From Agarivorans sp. TSD2052 (lineage in GTDB: Bacteria > Pseudomonadota > Gammaproteobacteria > Enterobacterales > Celerinatantimonadaceae), in assembly GCF_023238625.1 (NCBI RefSeq), contig NZ_CP096670.1, forward strand, positions 2,593,501 through 2,657,500: a stretch of DNA of 64,000 nt, read 5' to 3'. The translations under genes were made by a program, and so were the position numbers. Under the pieces are notes generated by a model. It searched no databases. It was given only the letters and a program-made list of their open reading frames with translations, and was not told where the DNA came from. Shown piece after piece: positions 54,953 through 64,000 of this stretch (within the stretch, counting starts at the first letter, position 1; each line of letters begins with the position of its first letter).

Positions 54953-56818
54953 TCAAATCTTGAAAGCACTCACTTCTCTATGCAATTTATCCGCGATAGC
55001 ATCTAGTTCTGTAGCCCGCTGCGAACTACCCGCCGCTTGCTCAGCCAATTCCAACGAAGCATCTTGAATACCTTGAGTATTCCGCCCCACTTCTTCAGTC
55101 ACCGCTCTTTGCTGCTCAGCAGCACTGGATATCTGGGTAGCCATATCACTAATATGGGTGATGGAGTTAGTAATGTTATCTAACATTTCAGCTGCTCGAG
55201 TTGCTTCTTCTACGCTGATTTTTACTAATTGCTGACTTTCATCCATGGTTTTAACGGTGCTATCAGTATTCCCTTGCAAACGCTCCAGCATCGCTTTGAT
55301 TTCTTCTGTCGAACTCTGGGTTCGTTGTGACAGATTACGTACTTCGTCGGCAACGACGGCAAAGCCTCGCCCTTGCTCACCGGCTCGAGCCGCTTCAATG
55401 GCTGCGTTTAAAGCAAGCAAGTTGGTTTGCTCTGCGATACCTTGAATGGTCGACAAGATATCACTAATCTCTCGAGTATTACGCTCTAATTCTTGAACCG
55501 TAGCCGCCGCACTGTCTAGTTGGCCAGCGAGACTGTTAACCTGCTGCTGGTTACGACCAATCAACACCTTACCTTGACCACAGGATTCTGCAGACTCTCT
55601 TGCAGCCTCGGCGGTTTGCTCTGCATTGTTAGCCACTTCGTTGGCGGTTGCGGCCATTTCATTTACCGCGGTTGCGACTTGAGTTACCTCTGCCTGTTGG
55701 CGCTCAATTTGAATGTTAGATTCAGCCGTTGAAGTGCTAGTTAAGGCCGCTGCCTGTTGCAGGTTATCTGCATCTTGAGCTATATCTTTCAATAAATCAT
55801 GGAGCTGCTCGATAAACCGGTCGATCCCCCCTGCTAACGAACCAATTTCATCGTCTCGTTGAAAGTTCAATCGCTTGGTTAAATCACCATCGCCAGAAGA
55901 TAGCCCTTTAATTGCGTCACCCAATACCTCGACCGGACTAAGCACTGAGCTAATGACCTTAAATAACACCAGTGCCACTACTGCAAATAGCACAAGCGCG
56001 AATAACACCGAGCTTTTAACCATGGCTGCCACTGGCGCCATCGCTTGGTTCTTATCGTATACAAATAATAGGTACCAATCGGTACCACGAATTGGGGTTG
56101 CATTAACTAAACTATCTTTTCCACTCACGACGACATCACTGATTTGCGAATTTCGAGCAAGTTGCGCTATAAAGCTAGCGTTAAAATCAGCCGATAAATC
56201 AGCCACGTTTTTCAGCACCAAATTTTTGTCTGCATGAATAACCACCAAACCGTCTTTATCTACGATCACGGGATACACATTGTCATTCGCGAGGTTAAGT
56301 ACGCGCTGGGTCACAACATCTAAGCCAAGGTCCCCAGCATAAACACCGCCAGCTACCTTTTGCGCAACAGAAATAACCATCTGCCCTGAAGTTGCGTCGA
56401 CATAAGGAGCTGAGACAAAAGATCCCTTGGCCTCCGCCCCTTTGTACCATGGGCGTGTACGCGGGTCGTAACCATCTGGAAGCACTTCATTAGGATCGTC
56501 CATGGTCATTTTCCCTTCACTACTACCGAAGTAAAAATAGATAAAATCACCACTTTCTTTCGCCTGAACTAAATGGGAAAGAAATTGCTTTGACTTTGAG
56601 TCGACACTCACCGCCTTGGCAATAGTCAGCTTCGAATCAAACCATAAACTCACTTGATCGGTTGCCGCCAAGGCCAATTGCTTGGCATCTCTGCTAATAT
56701 CCTGAAGGGTTTCTTCAGACAAGCTGCGAGCTTGAAACCAAGCCTGCACACCACTTAACACCGCTAACAATATCACCACTGTAAAAATCAGCCGCTGTTT
56801 AATCGATAGACGTCCCAT
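54953..56818 (-). CDS. Methyl-accepting chemotaxis protein
   Basis: A chemoreceptor of about 621 residues. A first helix (about 9-28) precedes a dCache-type periplasmic sensor (about 35-270; [41 protein letters not shown]). A second helix (about 272-295), HAMP and a signalling domain with the hairpin tip [37 protein letters not shown] follow. WYKGA-type dCache sensors often bind amino acids or similar small molecules; the ligand here is unknown. Three consecutive ATG codons are present; the third, 56818, is best spaced from the AAGGA box. Confidence 0.94.
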   Translation of the reverse strand: MGRLSIKQRLIFTVVILLAVLSGVQAWFQARSLSEETLQDISRDAKQLALAATDQVSLWFDSKLTIAKAVSVDSKSKQFLSHLVQAKESGDFIYFYFGSSEGKMTMDDPNEVLPDGYDPRTRPWYKGAEAKGSFVSAPYVDATSGQMVISVAQKVAGGVYAGDLGLDVVTQRVLNLANDNVYPVIVDKDGLVVIHADKNLVLKNVADLSADFNASFIAQLARNSQISDVVVSGKDSLVNATPIRGTDWYLLFVYDKNQAMAPVAAMVKSSVLFALVLFAVVALVLFKVISSVLSPVEVLGDAIKGLSSGDGDLTKRLNFQRDDEIGSLAGGIDRFIEQLHDLLKDIAQDADNLQQAAALTSTSTAESNIQIERQQAEVTQVATAVNEMAATANEVANNAEQTAEAARESAESCGQGKVLIGRNQQQVNSLAGQLDSAAATVQELERNTREISDILSTIQGIAEQTNLLALNAAIEAARAGEQGRGFAVVADEVRNLSQRTQSSTEEIKAMLERLQGNTDSTVKTMDESQQLVKISVEEATRAAEMLDNITNSITHISDMATQISSAAEQQRAVTEEVGRNTQGIQDASLELAEQAAGSSQRATELDAIADKLHREVSAFKI

Positions 56819-56915
56819 CATCATTCCTTTTTCAATATCGTTCTTTGGCTAAATTTTTGTTTAGGCCACAAGTTAATCAAAATTATGTGTTAGCATAAAA
56901 ATAGCTTAATAAAAA

Positions 56916-57641
56916 ATGTCTATATATATGAATAACTTTAGCAGAACTATTCTTGCAGCAAGTGTTTTTTTGTTGTCACCACAGGTGAATGCAACAGTAC
57001 AAGTCCAACACTTAGATTACAGTTTATTACTGACCGATGACTGTTCAAGTTCGGCTTCTACTATTAGTATTGCTTCTTCGCAAATTTTTGCTCATATGGA
57101 GCAATTGCAACCGATAACCAAGGCACTGATTGACGAGAGTATTTTAGTCGCTCATTTACCTTCAGTTAACTCAACTCAGCCTTATTTTGATTTCGCACTG
57201 CTAAACAAATCAACCAGTAAAAGCACAATTAAACCTAGTGATATGGCGTTCAGCTATCATTGGGAAAACAAGTATTTTGAGTGGTTTAACGCTTATCAAT
57301 CTAATCAAAGCCAACTGACACCAGCACCGTTTTTAGCATTAGCGCGTATCAAACAACAAACGTGGGCTAGTGCAGCAGCCTCAATCACCAACCAACAACA
57401 ACTGCCTGCATTCTTAGAAGAAGACTATATTAAGCAGCGCAGCCCATTAATCGTTTTTATAAATAGTGCAGCCCCTCTAAATGGCTCAGACTTACTCATT
57501 CTGCAAGAACATGATCTTCAGGTTCACCAAACAGGACAGCTCATTATTGCGACTCGTGGTGTTGCAGTTTGCGATAGCGGCGTTCAGCAAGGCAATAACC
57601 AGCAACACTTAGCTTGGATAAAAACAGATTTGCAAAAATAA
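56916..57641 (+). CDS. Unknown secreted protein
   Basis: A 241-residue protein with an N-terminal signal peptide (LAASVFLLSPQVNA, cleavage near residue 27). The mature part has two Cys (in LTDDCSSSAS and GVAVCDSG) that could form one disulphide, and is otherwise Ser/Gln-rich. It lies divergent from the chemoreceptor and 120 bases before cmoB. Two ATG codons (56916 and 56928) are possible; neither has a clear ribosome-binding site. I recognise no family or function. Confidence 0.65.
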   Translation: MSIYMNNFSRTILAASVFLLSPQVNATVQVQHLDYSLLLTDDCSSSASTISIASSQIFAHMEQLQPITKALIDESILVAHLPSVNSTQPYFDFALLNKSTSKSTIKPSDMAFSYHWENKYFEWFNAYQSNQSQLTPAPFLALARIKQQTWASAAASITNQQQLPAFLEEDYIKQRSPLIVFINSAAPLNGSDLLILQEHDLQVHQTGQLIIATRGVAVCDSGVQQGNNQQHLAWIKTDLQK

Positions 57642-57661
57642 AACGATAAAGCGCATAAAAT

Positions 57662-57697
57662 GGGGGAATGGCTTAGTTTACAATTAAGAAATCCCCC
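57662..57697 (+). terminator. Hairpin before cmoB
   Basis: A stem pairs GGGGGA (57662-57667) with TCCCCC (57692-57697), with further pairing of TTAG/TAAG inside. It has no T-run, so it may mark the end of the upstream transcript rather than terminate strongly. Confidence 0.45.
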
Positions 57698-57762
57698 TAT
57701 ATCAAGTAAACATTGCTACAATTAGGTTTATATACTCAAGCAATATCAAACTCTTGTAACCG

Positions 57763-58737
57763 ATGATAGACTTTTCTGATTTTTACCAAATAATCGCTAA
57801 AAACCGTTTAAAACATTGGCTCTACACGCTACCCGCTCAATTGGGCGATTGGCAGAAAGAGCATGCCCACGGCGATTTTCCTCGTTGGCAGCGAGTGCTG
57901 AATAAACTCCCTCAACAAACTACCACTCATATCGAGCTGAAAGATAAAGTCAGTATTGGTCAAGCCGAAGATATGCCGGCCGGAGAAAGAAAGAAAGTTG
58001 AAAGTTTGCTGCGCCATTTGCATCCCTGGCGAAAAGGCCCATTCGACATCTATGGCATCCACATTGACACCGAGTGGCGCTCTGATTGGAAGTGGGAACG
58101 CCTTCGTCAACATATTTCACCGCTAAAACACCGCTATGTATTAGATGTAGGATGCGGCAGTGGTTATCACATGTGGCGTATGCTCGGCGATGACGCTGAG
58201 TTTGTAGTAGGTATCGACCCATCCACCCTATTTCTCATGCAATTTGAAGCCATTCGCAACTTCGCCAATAACGAGCAACGGGTTCATTTGTTGCCATTAG
58301 GCATTCAAGAATTACCCAAGTTAAGAGCCTTTGATACGGTATTTTCAATGGGCGTGCTTTACCACCGACGCTCACCCATGGACCATTTAATTCAATTAAA
58401 AGACCAGTTACACACTGGCGGCGAGCTGGTCCTAGAAACGCTAGTCGTTGATGGTGACGAAAATCAAGTTCTCGTGCCTGCAGGGCGCTATGGAAAAATG
58501 CCCAATGTATGGTTTCTGCCAAGCACCGCTGCATTAAAATTGTGGCTTGAGAAAGTGGGCTTTGTTGATGTAAGAGTGGTAGATGTTGATGTAACGTCCA
58601 CCGAAGAACAACGTAGCACCTCTTGGATGACGCATGAGTCTCTTGATGATTATCTTGACCCAGGCGACAAAACGCTCACAGTTGAGGGGTTACCCGCGCC
58701 TAAACGTGCTGTTTTTATTGCAATTAACCCAGACTAA
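57763..58737 (+). CDS. cmoB: CmoB, tRNA U34 carboxymethyltransferase
   Basis: A 324-residue enzyme that transfers the carboxymethyl group from carboxy-SAM (made by CmoA) to 5-hydroxyuridine-34 of tRNA. The N-terminal [17 protein letters not shown] and [24 protein letters not shown] are diagnostic of CmoB. The methyltransferase-like motif is [17 protein letters not shown] (about 124), followed by [20 protein letters not shown]. Length is typical. It is separated from cmoA by five genes, four of them unrelated to tRNA modification as far as I can tell. Confidence 0.96.
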   Translation: MIDFSDFYQIIAKNRLKHWLYTLPAQLGDWQKEHAHGDFPRWQRVLNKLPQQTTTHIELKDKVSIGQAEDMPAGERKKVESLLRHLHPWRKGPFDIYGIHIDTEWRSDWKWERLRQHISPLKHRYVLDVGCGSGYHMWRMLGDDAEFVVGIDPSTLFLMQFEAIRNFANNEQRVHLLPLGIQELPKLRAFDTVFSMGVLYHRRSPMDHLIQLKDQLHTGGELVLETLVVDGDENQVLVPAGRYGKMPNVWFLPSTAALKLWLEKVGFVDVRVVDVDVTSTEEQRSTSWMTHESLDDYLDPGDKTLTVEGLPAPKRAVFIAINPD

Positions 58738-58809
58738 TCAAGGTTGTTACGCTATGCTAACAAAAACGAATCAACCGCTATTATTACTTTTGCCTAATGG
58801 ATTTATACT

Positions 58810-59526
58810 ATGAAAAAGCTTTCAGTTATTGCAGTCTCGCTCGCGCTATCAGCTTGCGCCAATCAACCAACGTCCCAGCAAAATGATCAAGCACTAGAGC
58901 AACTCTCTCAGCTTTCTGCACAACAAACTAACGTGCTTAGCCAATGTGAAGCGATGTCAGAGCAACTCGCCACTAATCAACAGCGTTTTGACCAACTGGA
59001 AGAGAAAATAGTCGCAATAGTGCCTGCTCCTGTAGCCGTTAATAGTAAGTCTTCAGCACAATCTTGTAACAAACAAAGCGCTTATAAGTTAGGCAACAAA
59101 ACGGTACTCGGGGAGTCTGAGTGGGTGAGCCTTCAGGGACAAAATCAGGCTTTTCAAGCGCGCATAGATACTGGCGCGGCGACCTCTTCATTAAATGCGA
59201 CCAACATTGTGAAGTTTGAACGAGATGGTAAAAATTGGGTTCGTTTTAACTTACGTCATAAAACTATAGATAGCGATATTATGGTTGAGCGCCCGGTGAT
59301 ACGTACCGCGGAAGTCACGCAAGCATCAACCAACACCATAGATAAGCGTCCAGTAGTTTCCATGCTAGTTAAACTTGGACCTATTTCGGAAAATGCTCAA
59401 TTTACTCTAACCGACCGCAGCCACCTAAGTTATCCAGTATTATTAGGGCGTAGTTTCTTAAGAGACATTAGTGTGGTTGATATAAGCCAAAAATTTACTC
59501 AAGCAAAGCCGACATTTAAGGATTAA
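58810..59526 (+). CDS. Retropepsin-like aspartic protease lipoprotein
   Basis: A 238-residue lipoprotein (LALSAC, Cys16). A Gln-rich helical linker (about 20-75) leads to a retropepsin-like domain of the type annotated 'ATP-dependent zinc protease'. The catalytic Asp-Thr-Gly is at residues 120-122 (ARIDTGAATSSLNA), and LLGRSFLRDISVVDIS supplies the second conserved loop. Despite the old database name there is no zinc-protease motif. It is first in a three-gene operon: TAATG couples it to the transglutaminase-7TM gene and that in turn to a RimK-like ligase. The substrate is unknown. Confidence 0.8.
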   Translation: MKKLSVIAVSLALSACANQPTSQQNDQALEQLSQLSAQQTNVLSQCEAMSEQLATNQQRFDQLEEKIVAIVPAPVAVNSKSSAQSCNKQSAYKLGNKTVLGESEWVSLQGQNQAFQARIDTGAATSSLNATNIVKFERDGKNWVRFNLRHKTIDSDIMVERPVIRTAEVTQASTNTIDKRPVVSMLVKLGPISENAQFTLTDRSHLSYPVLLGRSFLRDISVVDISQKFTQAKPTFKD

Positions 59527-61055
59527 TGCCAATGAGCTCCCGCAATATATTCTATTTCATCGTAACCCTGTGCATGCTGATAGGAATAAGCATGACCATG
59601 TACCGCCACACTCAATTTGAAGTGCCTTGGTTTCCCGGTGAAAAACGTCAAATTTGGTCGATTGAAGCCAAAGTAGAATTTGATGCTAAAGGCGATAGCG
59701 TTGAGACTGTATTAGCCCTACCCCAAACCCAACAGGGCTATACCCGTATTCATGAATCAACCGCTTCTTTAGCTTATGGCTTGTCATTTGTTAATGACCA
59801 AGATAATCCTAGAGCGATTTGGACCAAGCGAGAAGCGAGCGGCCATCAAGAAATGTACTACAAGGTCGATTTTCTAGTCGACCCAAAAGCCGCTGACATT
59901 TACCAACCGCAAATGCCAGATACACCGTTCGTTGAATACCCAGAACCTTACCTAACGGCGGCCAATCACTTATCGAAACAAGCAGAAGAAGTGTCGGCTG
60001 ATGCCTACAGCTTTACCCGTGAGCTGATTAAAGCATTAACCGGCGAAACAGCAACAAGCAACCAAAATACCGGGCTGATTCTCGATTACAAACCGAAAAA
60101 TCGACTGGTAGTAGACCTACTAAATAACGCCAACGTACCAGCGAGAATTGTTCGTGGCTTACAACTAGAAGACGGCCGTCGTCGTCAAAGTATCACCGAA
60201 TATATTCAAGTATTTAAAGATGAAAATGACTGGCAAGTTTTCGACTTAAAAACCGGTACGCAAGGTAGACCAGATAATACCCTGCTATGGGAATACAACG
60301 GCAATAGCATGTTAGAAGTGGTTGGCGGCCAAGATTCACAAGTCACCTTCTCTATGCTTCTAGTTGAGCAAAGCGCTCAAGCAGCTGTCGCCCCTAAAAT
60401 TAGCGAAGCGGATTTCTTAAACTTCTCCATTGACAGCCTACCTCTAGAAGAACAAGCGCTATTTAAAGGCATTTTGCTTATCCCTATCGGGGTGCTTATT
60501 GTCGTATTACTTCGTGTGCTTATTGGCCTGAAAACCTCTGGAACCTTTATGCCTGTGCTCATAGCAATGGCATTTATGCAAACTTCGCTGGTGACAGGCT
60601 TAGTCGGTTTCATACTCGTCGTCGGCGTAGGCTTGGTTATTCGTGGTTACCTCTCTCATTTAAACTTGTTATTGGTCTCGCGAATATCGGCAGTGATTAT
60701 TACGGTAATTGGGATTATCTCCATTTTCAGCGTAATGAGCTTTAAAGTGGGCTTAACCGAAGGTTTAAAAATCACTTTCTTCCCGATGATTATTTTATCT
60801 TGGACCATTGAGAGGATGTCGATATTGTGGGAAGAGGAAGGCCCTAAAGAAGTAGTATTGCAAGGCGGAGGCAGCCTACTTGTTGCGGTACTGGCATTTA
60901 TGGCGATGAATAACGATTATGTTCGCCATCTCACCTTCAACTTTATGGGTATCCAATTCATTGTTTTGGGTATTATTTTAGTGTTAGGTAACTACACTGG
61001 CTACCGCCTATTAGAATTGCGTCGTTTTAAGCCTTTAGCGGATAAGGAGGACTGA
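59526..61055 (+). CDS. Inactive transglutaminase fused to 7TM domain
   Basis: A 509-residue membrane protein. An N-terminal helix (about 8-24) is followed by a periplasmic region (25-310) containing a transglutaminase-like fold in which the catalytic Cys is replaced (NQNTGLILDYKPKNRLVVDL). The His- and Asp-site equivalents are SITEYIQVFKDENDWQVFDL. The C-terminal half (about 315-500) contains seven hydrophobic helices. This is the 'inactive transglutaminase with 7TM' family. The loss of the catalytic Cys suggests a binding or sensing role. It overlaps both neighbours by one base. Confidence 0.85.
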   Translation: MPMSSRNIFYFIVTLCMLIGISMTMYRHTQFEVPWFPGEKRQIWSIEAKVEFDAKGDSVETVLALPQTQQGYTRIHESTASLAYGLSFVNDQDNPRAIWTKREASGHQEMYYKVDFLVDPKAADIYQPQMPDTPFVEYPEPYLTAANHLSKQAEEVSADAYSFTRELIKALTGETATSNQNTGLILDYKPKNRLVVDLLNNANVPARIVRGLQLEDGRRRQSITEYIQVFKDENDWQVFDLKTGTQGRPDNTLLWEYNGNSMLEVVGGQDSQVTFSMLLVEQSAQAAVAPKISEADFLNFSIDSLPLEEQALFKGILLIPIGVLIVVLLRVLIGLKTSGTFMPVLIAMAFMQTSLVTGLVGFILVVGVGLVIRGYLSHLNLLLVSRISAVIITVIGIISIFSVMSFKVGLTEGLKITFFPMIILSWTIERMSILWEEEGPKEVVLQGGGSLLVAVLAFMAMNNDYVRHLTFNFMGIQFIVLGIILVLGNYTGYRLLELRRFKPLADKED

Positions 61056-62011
61056 TGATAAATCCATTTTCCAGTCCCTTTAAGTTAGCCCGCAAAGGCA
61101 TCATGGGCATGAATCAACGTAATACCGGCTACATTAGCCGGTATAACCCGCGGAAACTTTATCCGCTAGTGGATAATAAGTTAAAAACAAAAATTATTGC
61201 CCAACGTGATAATGTGACCATTCCTGCATTGATAGGAGTGGTACGTACTCAGCATGACATTGAGTCAATCATTCCATTGTTGCATAAACACTCTGGTTTC
61301 GTTATCAAGCCCGCTAAGGGCTCTGGTGGCAAAGGTATTTTAGTTATCACTAAGCAAGAATCTGGGGTGTTTTTTAAACCCAGTGGCGCTCCTACTCACG
61401 AAGAAGATGTAAAACGTCATTGTTCGAATATTTTGGCTGGTTTGTTTTCTTTAGGGGGCAGCCCTGATGTAGCGGTAATTGAAGCACTCATTGAGTTTGA
61501 CCCTTGTTTTGATGGGTTTAGCTTCGAAGGCGTACCTGACGTGCGAGTGATCGTGTTCCAAGGCTATCCGGTGATGGCGATGATGCGTTTATCCACCGCG
61601 GCTTCTGACGGCAAGGCCAACTTGCACCAAGGCGCTGTTGGGGTAGGTATCGATATTGGAACCGGTAAAGCCTTACACGCGGTTCAGTTTGATAGGCCAA
61701 TTGATAAACACCCAGACACCGACCGTCCGTTAAAAGAGCTGATAGTGCCACATTGGCAGCGTTTACTTGAACTAGCGTCTAGTTGCTATGAAATGTCTGG
61801 CATGGGCTACCTTGGTACTGATATGGTCTTAGACAGCTCAAATGGTCCAATGTTACTGGAGCTAAACGCCCGCCCTGGCCTGGCTATTCAGATAGCAAAT
61901 GGTGAAGGTATTCTGCCACGCTTAAAGCTTGTTGAAGAACAACAACGGTTGAATATACAACGCACGCCCAACGAACGTGTCGAGTTCAGTAAGCTAGAGT
62001 TCTCTCGCTAA
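61055..62011 (+). CDS. RimK-like ATP-grasp ligase
   Basis: A 318-residue cytosolic ATP-grasp enzyme of the alpha-L-glutamate ligase-like (RimK-related) family. The ATP-grasp loops are FVIKPAKGSGGKGILVI (about 85-101) and YLGTDMVLDSSNGPMLLELNARPGLA (about 250-275), with the metal-binding Glu and Asn in LELNARPG. A strong AAGGAGG box lies before the ATG. RimK enzymes add glutamates to a protein or peptide; the acceptor is unknown here. A plausible idea is that ligase and retropepsin act in opposite directions on one modification, but they sit on opposite sides of the inner membrane. Confidence 0.85.
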   Translation: MINPFSSPFKLARKGIMGMNQRNTGYISRYNPRKLYPLVDNKLKTKIIAQRDNVTIPALIGVVRTQHDIESIIPLLHKHSGFVIKPAKGSGGKGILVITKQESGVFFKPSGAPTHEEDVKRHCSNILAGLFSLGGSPDVAVIEALIEFDPCFDGFSFEGVPDVRVIVFQGYPVMAMMRLSTAASDGKANLHQGAVGVGIDIGTGKALHAVQFDRPIDKHPDTDRPLKELIVPHWQRLLELASSCYEMSGMGYLGTDMVLDSSNGPMLLELNARPGLAIQIANGEGILPRLKLVEEQQRLNIQRTPNERVEFSKLEFSR

Positions 62012-62040
62012 GCCTCGTTTTAGACCAGTCAACTCAAATA

Positions 62041-62067
62041 AAAAAAGCACCATGAGGTGCTTTTTTA
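62041..62067. terminator. Bidirectional terminator between ligase gene and purF
   Basis: A 5-bp GC-rich stem (GCACC at 62047-62051 with GGTGC at 62056-62060) is flanked by six A and six T. It serves the two convergent transcripts. Confidence 0.85.
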
Positions 62068-62084
62068 TTGAGCGATGATAGGCT

Positions 62085-63608
62085 TTAGCTATCTTCGTTG
62101 TGCAACTCTAAACTTGCTACTTCTTCATGAGCTTGAAGCGCTTGTGCATCATTATTTCGTAGTTGATCTAAGTAGTTCAAATAGTCCTGATCAATATCAT
62201 TGGTCACATACTTACCATTAAATACTGAGGTTTCAAAAGTATGAATTTCAGGGTTACTTTGACGACAAGCTTCAATTAAGTCTTCCAAGTCTTGGAAAAT
62301 TAGGCCATCTGCACCTATCAGCTCGCAAATTTCGTCAACTTCTCTACCATGAGCAACTAATTCGTTAGCCGAAGGCATATCGATGCCGTAAACATTAGGA
62401 AAACGGATTTCAGGTGAAGCAGAGGCAAAATAAACTTTCTTAGCGCCCGCATCTCTCGCCATTTCAATAATTTGTTCTGAGGTTGTGCCGCGAACAATTG
62501 AATCATCAACTAACAATACGTTCTTGCCTTTAAACTCAACATCAATGGCGTTTAGCTTACGACGCACTGATTTACGACGCTGGGTTTGCCCCGGCATAAT
62601 AAAGGTTCGACCGATGTAACGGTTTTTAACGAAACCTTGGCGGTAAGGTAAATCTAGGTGCATAGCAATTTGTAGGGCCGTATCGCAAGACGTTTCAGGA
62701 ATCGGTATCACCACGTCAATATCGAGATCATCCCACTCGCGCTCAATTTTTTCACCCAGTTTGGTCCCCATGTTTACGCGAGCACCATATACTGAAATTT
62801 TATCAATAATTGAATCAGGACGAGCAAAATACACATACTCAAAAATACACGGGTTATGCGCTGGGTTTTCAGCACATTGTTGAGTGAATAATTGCCCATC
62901 TTCAGTAATATAAATTGCTTCACCAGGAGCAACACTACGCACAAACTCAAAGCCGACCGCGTCTAACGCAACGCTTTCAGAAGCAACCATGTACTCCATT
63001 TTGCTGGCATCGACATCGCACACTTTTTTACCCAATACTAAGGGGCGAATGCCGTTAGGGTCGCGAAACGCTACCATGCCTTGACCAATGATTAAGGCAG
63101 CCACTGCATACGCTCCACGCACTTGCTTATGTACCGCACGTATTGCGGTAAACACTTGCTTCTCGCACAGCTCATCTTTAACAATACGGTCTAATTCATG
63201 AGCTAACACGTTAAGTAATACTTCAGAGTCAGAAGTCGTGTTGATGTGGCGACGAGCCGTTTTAGCCATTTGCTCGCGTAGTTCTTTAGCATTCGTCAAA
63301 TTACCATTGTGCGCTAGGGCTAAACCAAAGGGTGAATTAACGTAAAAAGGCTGTGCTTCAGCTGCGCTAGAACTGCCCGCAGTTGGATAACGAACATGAC
63401 CAATACCTAAGTTGCCACGTAAACGCTGCATGTGTTTCACTTCAAACACATCTCTTACCAATCCATTGGCTTTGCGTTGTTTAAACATGCCTTCAGTAAT
63501 TGTTACGATACCCGCAGCGTCTTGACCACGATGCTGTAAAACAGTTAGTGCATCATAAATCGCCTGGTTAACGGGACTAGCACCGACAATGCCGACAATA
63601 CCACACAT
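62085..63608 (-). CDS. purF: Amidophosphoribosyltransferase
   Basis: A 507-residue enzyme that makes phosphoribosylamine from PRPP and glutamine, the first committed step of purine synthesis. The N-terminal nucleophile is Cys2 (MCGIVGIVG). The C-terminal phosphoribosyltransferase half has the PRPP loop [14 protein letters not shown] (about 364-377). No propeptide precedes Cys2, as in E. coli PurF. It lies 14 bases after cvpA in the usual cvpA-purF operon. The purine repressor site would be upstream of cvpA, outside the window. Confidence 0.97.
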   Translation of the reverse strand: MCGIVGIVGASPVNQAIYDALTVLQHRGQDAAGIVTITEGMFKQRKANGLVRDVFEVKHMQRLRGNLGIGHVRYPTAGSSSAAEAQPFYVNSPFGLALAHNGNLTNAKELREQMAKTARRHINTTSDSEVLLNVLAHELDRIVKDELCEKQVFTAIRAVHKQVRGAYAVAALIIGQGMVAFRDPNGIRPLVLGKKVCDVDASKMEYMVASESVALDAVGFEFVRSVAPGEAIYITEDGQLFTQQCAENPAHNPCIFEYVYFARPDSIIDKISVYGARVNMGTKLGEKIEREWDDLDIDVVIPIPETSCDTALQIAMHLDLPYRQGFVKNRYIGRTFIMPGQTQRRKSVRRKLNAIDVEFKGKNVLLVDDSIVRGTTSEQIIEMARDAGAKKVYFASASPEIRFPNVYGIDMPSANELVAHGREVDEICELIGADGLIFQDLEDLIEACRQSNPEIHTFETSVFNGKYVTNDIDQDYLNYLDQLRNNDAQALQAHEEVASLELHNEDS

Positions 63609-63622
63609 GAAGCTTTTCCTTA

Positions 63623-64000
63623 TTAAGATTGGTAGTTATCTAAAAAACTAGAAGAATCTTTTAAAAACTCAAAAAACCACTGAACAATCACGGTAAATTC
63701 GGGGATCAATATTGAGCCCTTCCACCAAGAAGACTCAGGAAAACCAGTAAACGACAGTACAAACAGTAATGCGCTTACCACTAAGGCACCACGTATTGCT
63801 CCAAAACAAATCCCCAGTACCCTATCGGTACCAGTGAGTCCTGTGGAGTTAACAAGATGACCAAATAAATAATTAACTAAGGCACCTAATACCAAGGTGG
63901 CTATGAAAAGCAGAACAATGGCTACGCCACTGCGATAATAGGGATTTTCGATGAGAGTAAAATAACTGGATAGATCGTGATAAAACTGACTAGCGACAAA
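63623..64000 (-). CDS. cvpA: CvpA family membrane protein, partial
   Basis: The C-terminal 125 residues of CvpA, an inner membrane protein named for its role in colicin V production and linked to envelope stress. The reading frame stays open to the window edge and encodes [13 protein letters not shown], then [40 protein letters not shown] and [17 protein letters not shown], all typical of CvpA. The start codon lies beyond position 64000; the TTG at 63895 is internal. It is first in the cvpA-purF operon. Confidence 0.93.
   Translation of the reverse strand, partial: FVASQFYHDLSSYFTLIENPYYRSGVAIVLLFIATLVLGALVNYLFGHLVNSTGLTGTDRVLGICFGAIRGALVVSALLFVLSFTGFPESSWWKGSILIPEFTVIVQWFFEFLKDSSSFLDNYQS

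Noticed and set aside
1-64000. CRISPR arrays, tRNA or rRNA genes, insertion sequences, prophage genes
   Set aside because: No regularly spaced repeats, no tRNA T-loop signatures outside coding genes, no rRNA-like stretches and no transposase, integrase or phage structural proteins were seen.

Overview
This 64 kb window looks like a chromosomal segment of a marine gammaproteobacterium, probably an Alteromonadales member close to Agarivorans. That is an inference from gene content: an OmpK/Tsx-type channel, FabV, TyrR, Psp and Sap modules, CmoA/CmoB, and a complete 'proteobacterial dedicated sortase' (Pds) locus. The taxon was not tested by any search. Coding density is high. I see no rRNA, tRNA, insertion sequence, prophage or CRISPR array.

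Layout. 1-9 kb: a YccT-like DUF2057 protein, YbaM/RsmS, an OmpK/Tsx channel, sbcDC, a small membrane protein paired with a DUF2959 lipoprotein, and an OprB-like porin. 9.1-16 kb: the Pds system, with sortase, VIT/VWA sortase target ending in an LPQTS signal, and OmpA-like PdsO on the minus strand, divergent from the two-component pair pdsR-pdsS. 16.0-17.6 kb: a short accessory patch with hairpins and two small genes, each followed by an attC-like recombination site. With no integrase in view, this reads as a small cassette cluster lacking an integron integrase (CALIN). 17.6-25.4 kb: yedI, a periplasmic-binding/PAS/GGDEF/EAL protein, a cytochrome c-DM13 lipoprotein, metC and leuB. 25.6-35 kb: tyrR, pspCBA with a sigma-54 promoter and divergent pspF, then sapABCDF. 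35-44 kb: an exosortase-associated-type acyltransferase, fabV, then ppiD, hupB, lon, ruvC and yebC on the minus strand.

44.5-64 kb: a three-gene module (small PstS-like binding protein, porin, GGDEF/EAL receptor) sits between yebC-ruvC and aspS. Next come cmoA, a HIT protein, an unknown lipoprotein, chrA, a chemoreceptor, an unknown secreted protein and cmoB. A translationally coupled operon then encodes a retropepsin-like lipoprotein, an inactive transglutaminase fused to a 7TM domain, and a RimK-like ATP-grasp ligase. purF and cvpA close the window; cvpA runs off the right edge.

Themes. Envelope biology dominates: surface sortase display, porins, the Psp stress response, peptide transport and envelope-anchored chaperones. 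Two large c-di-GMP enzymes have quite different periplasmic sensors. The least-described parts are the integrase-less cassette cluster with its two unknown proteins, the porin/binding-protein/c-di-GMP module, the protease/transglutaminase/ligase operon, and a PdsS kinase whose sensor resembles a CBM9/DOMON carbohydrate-binding fold.
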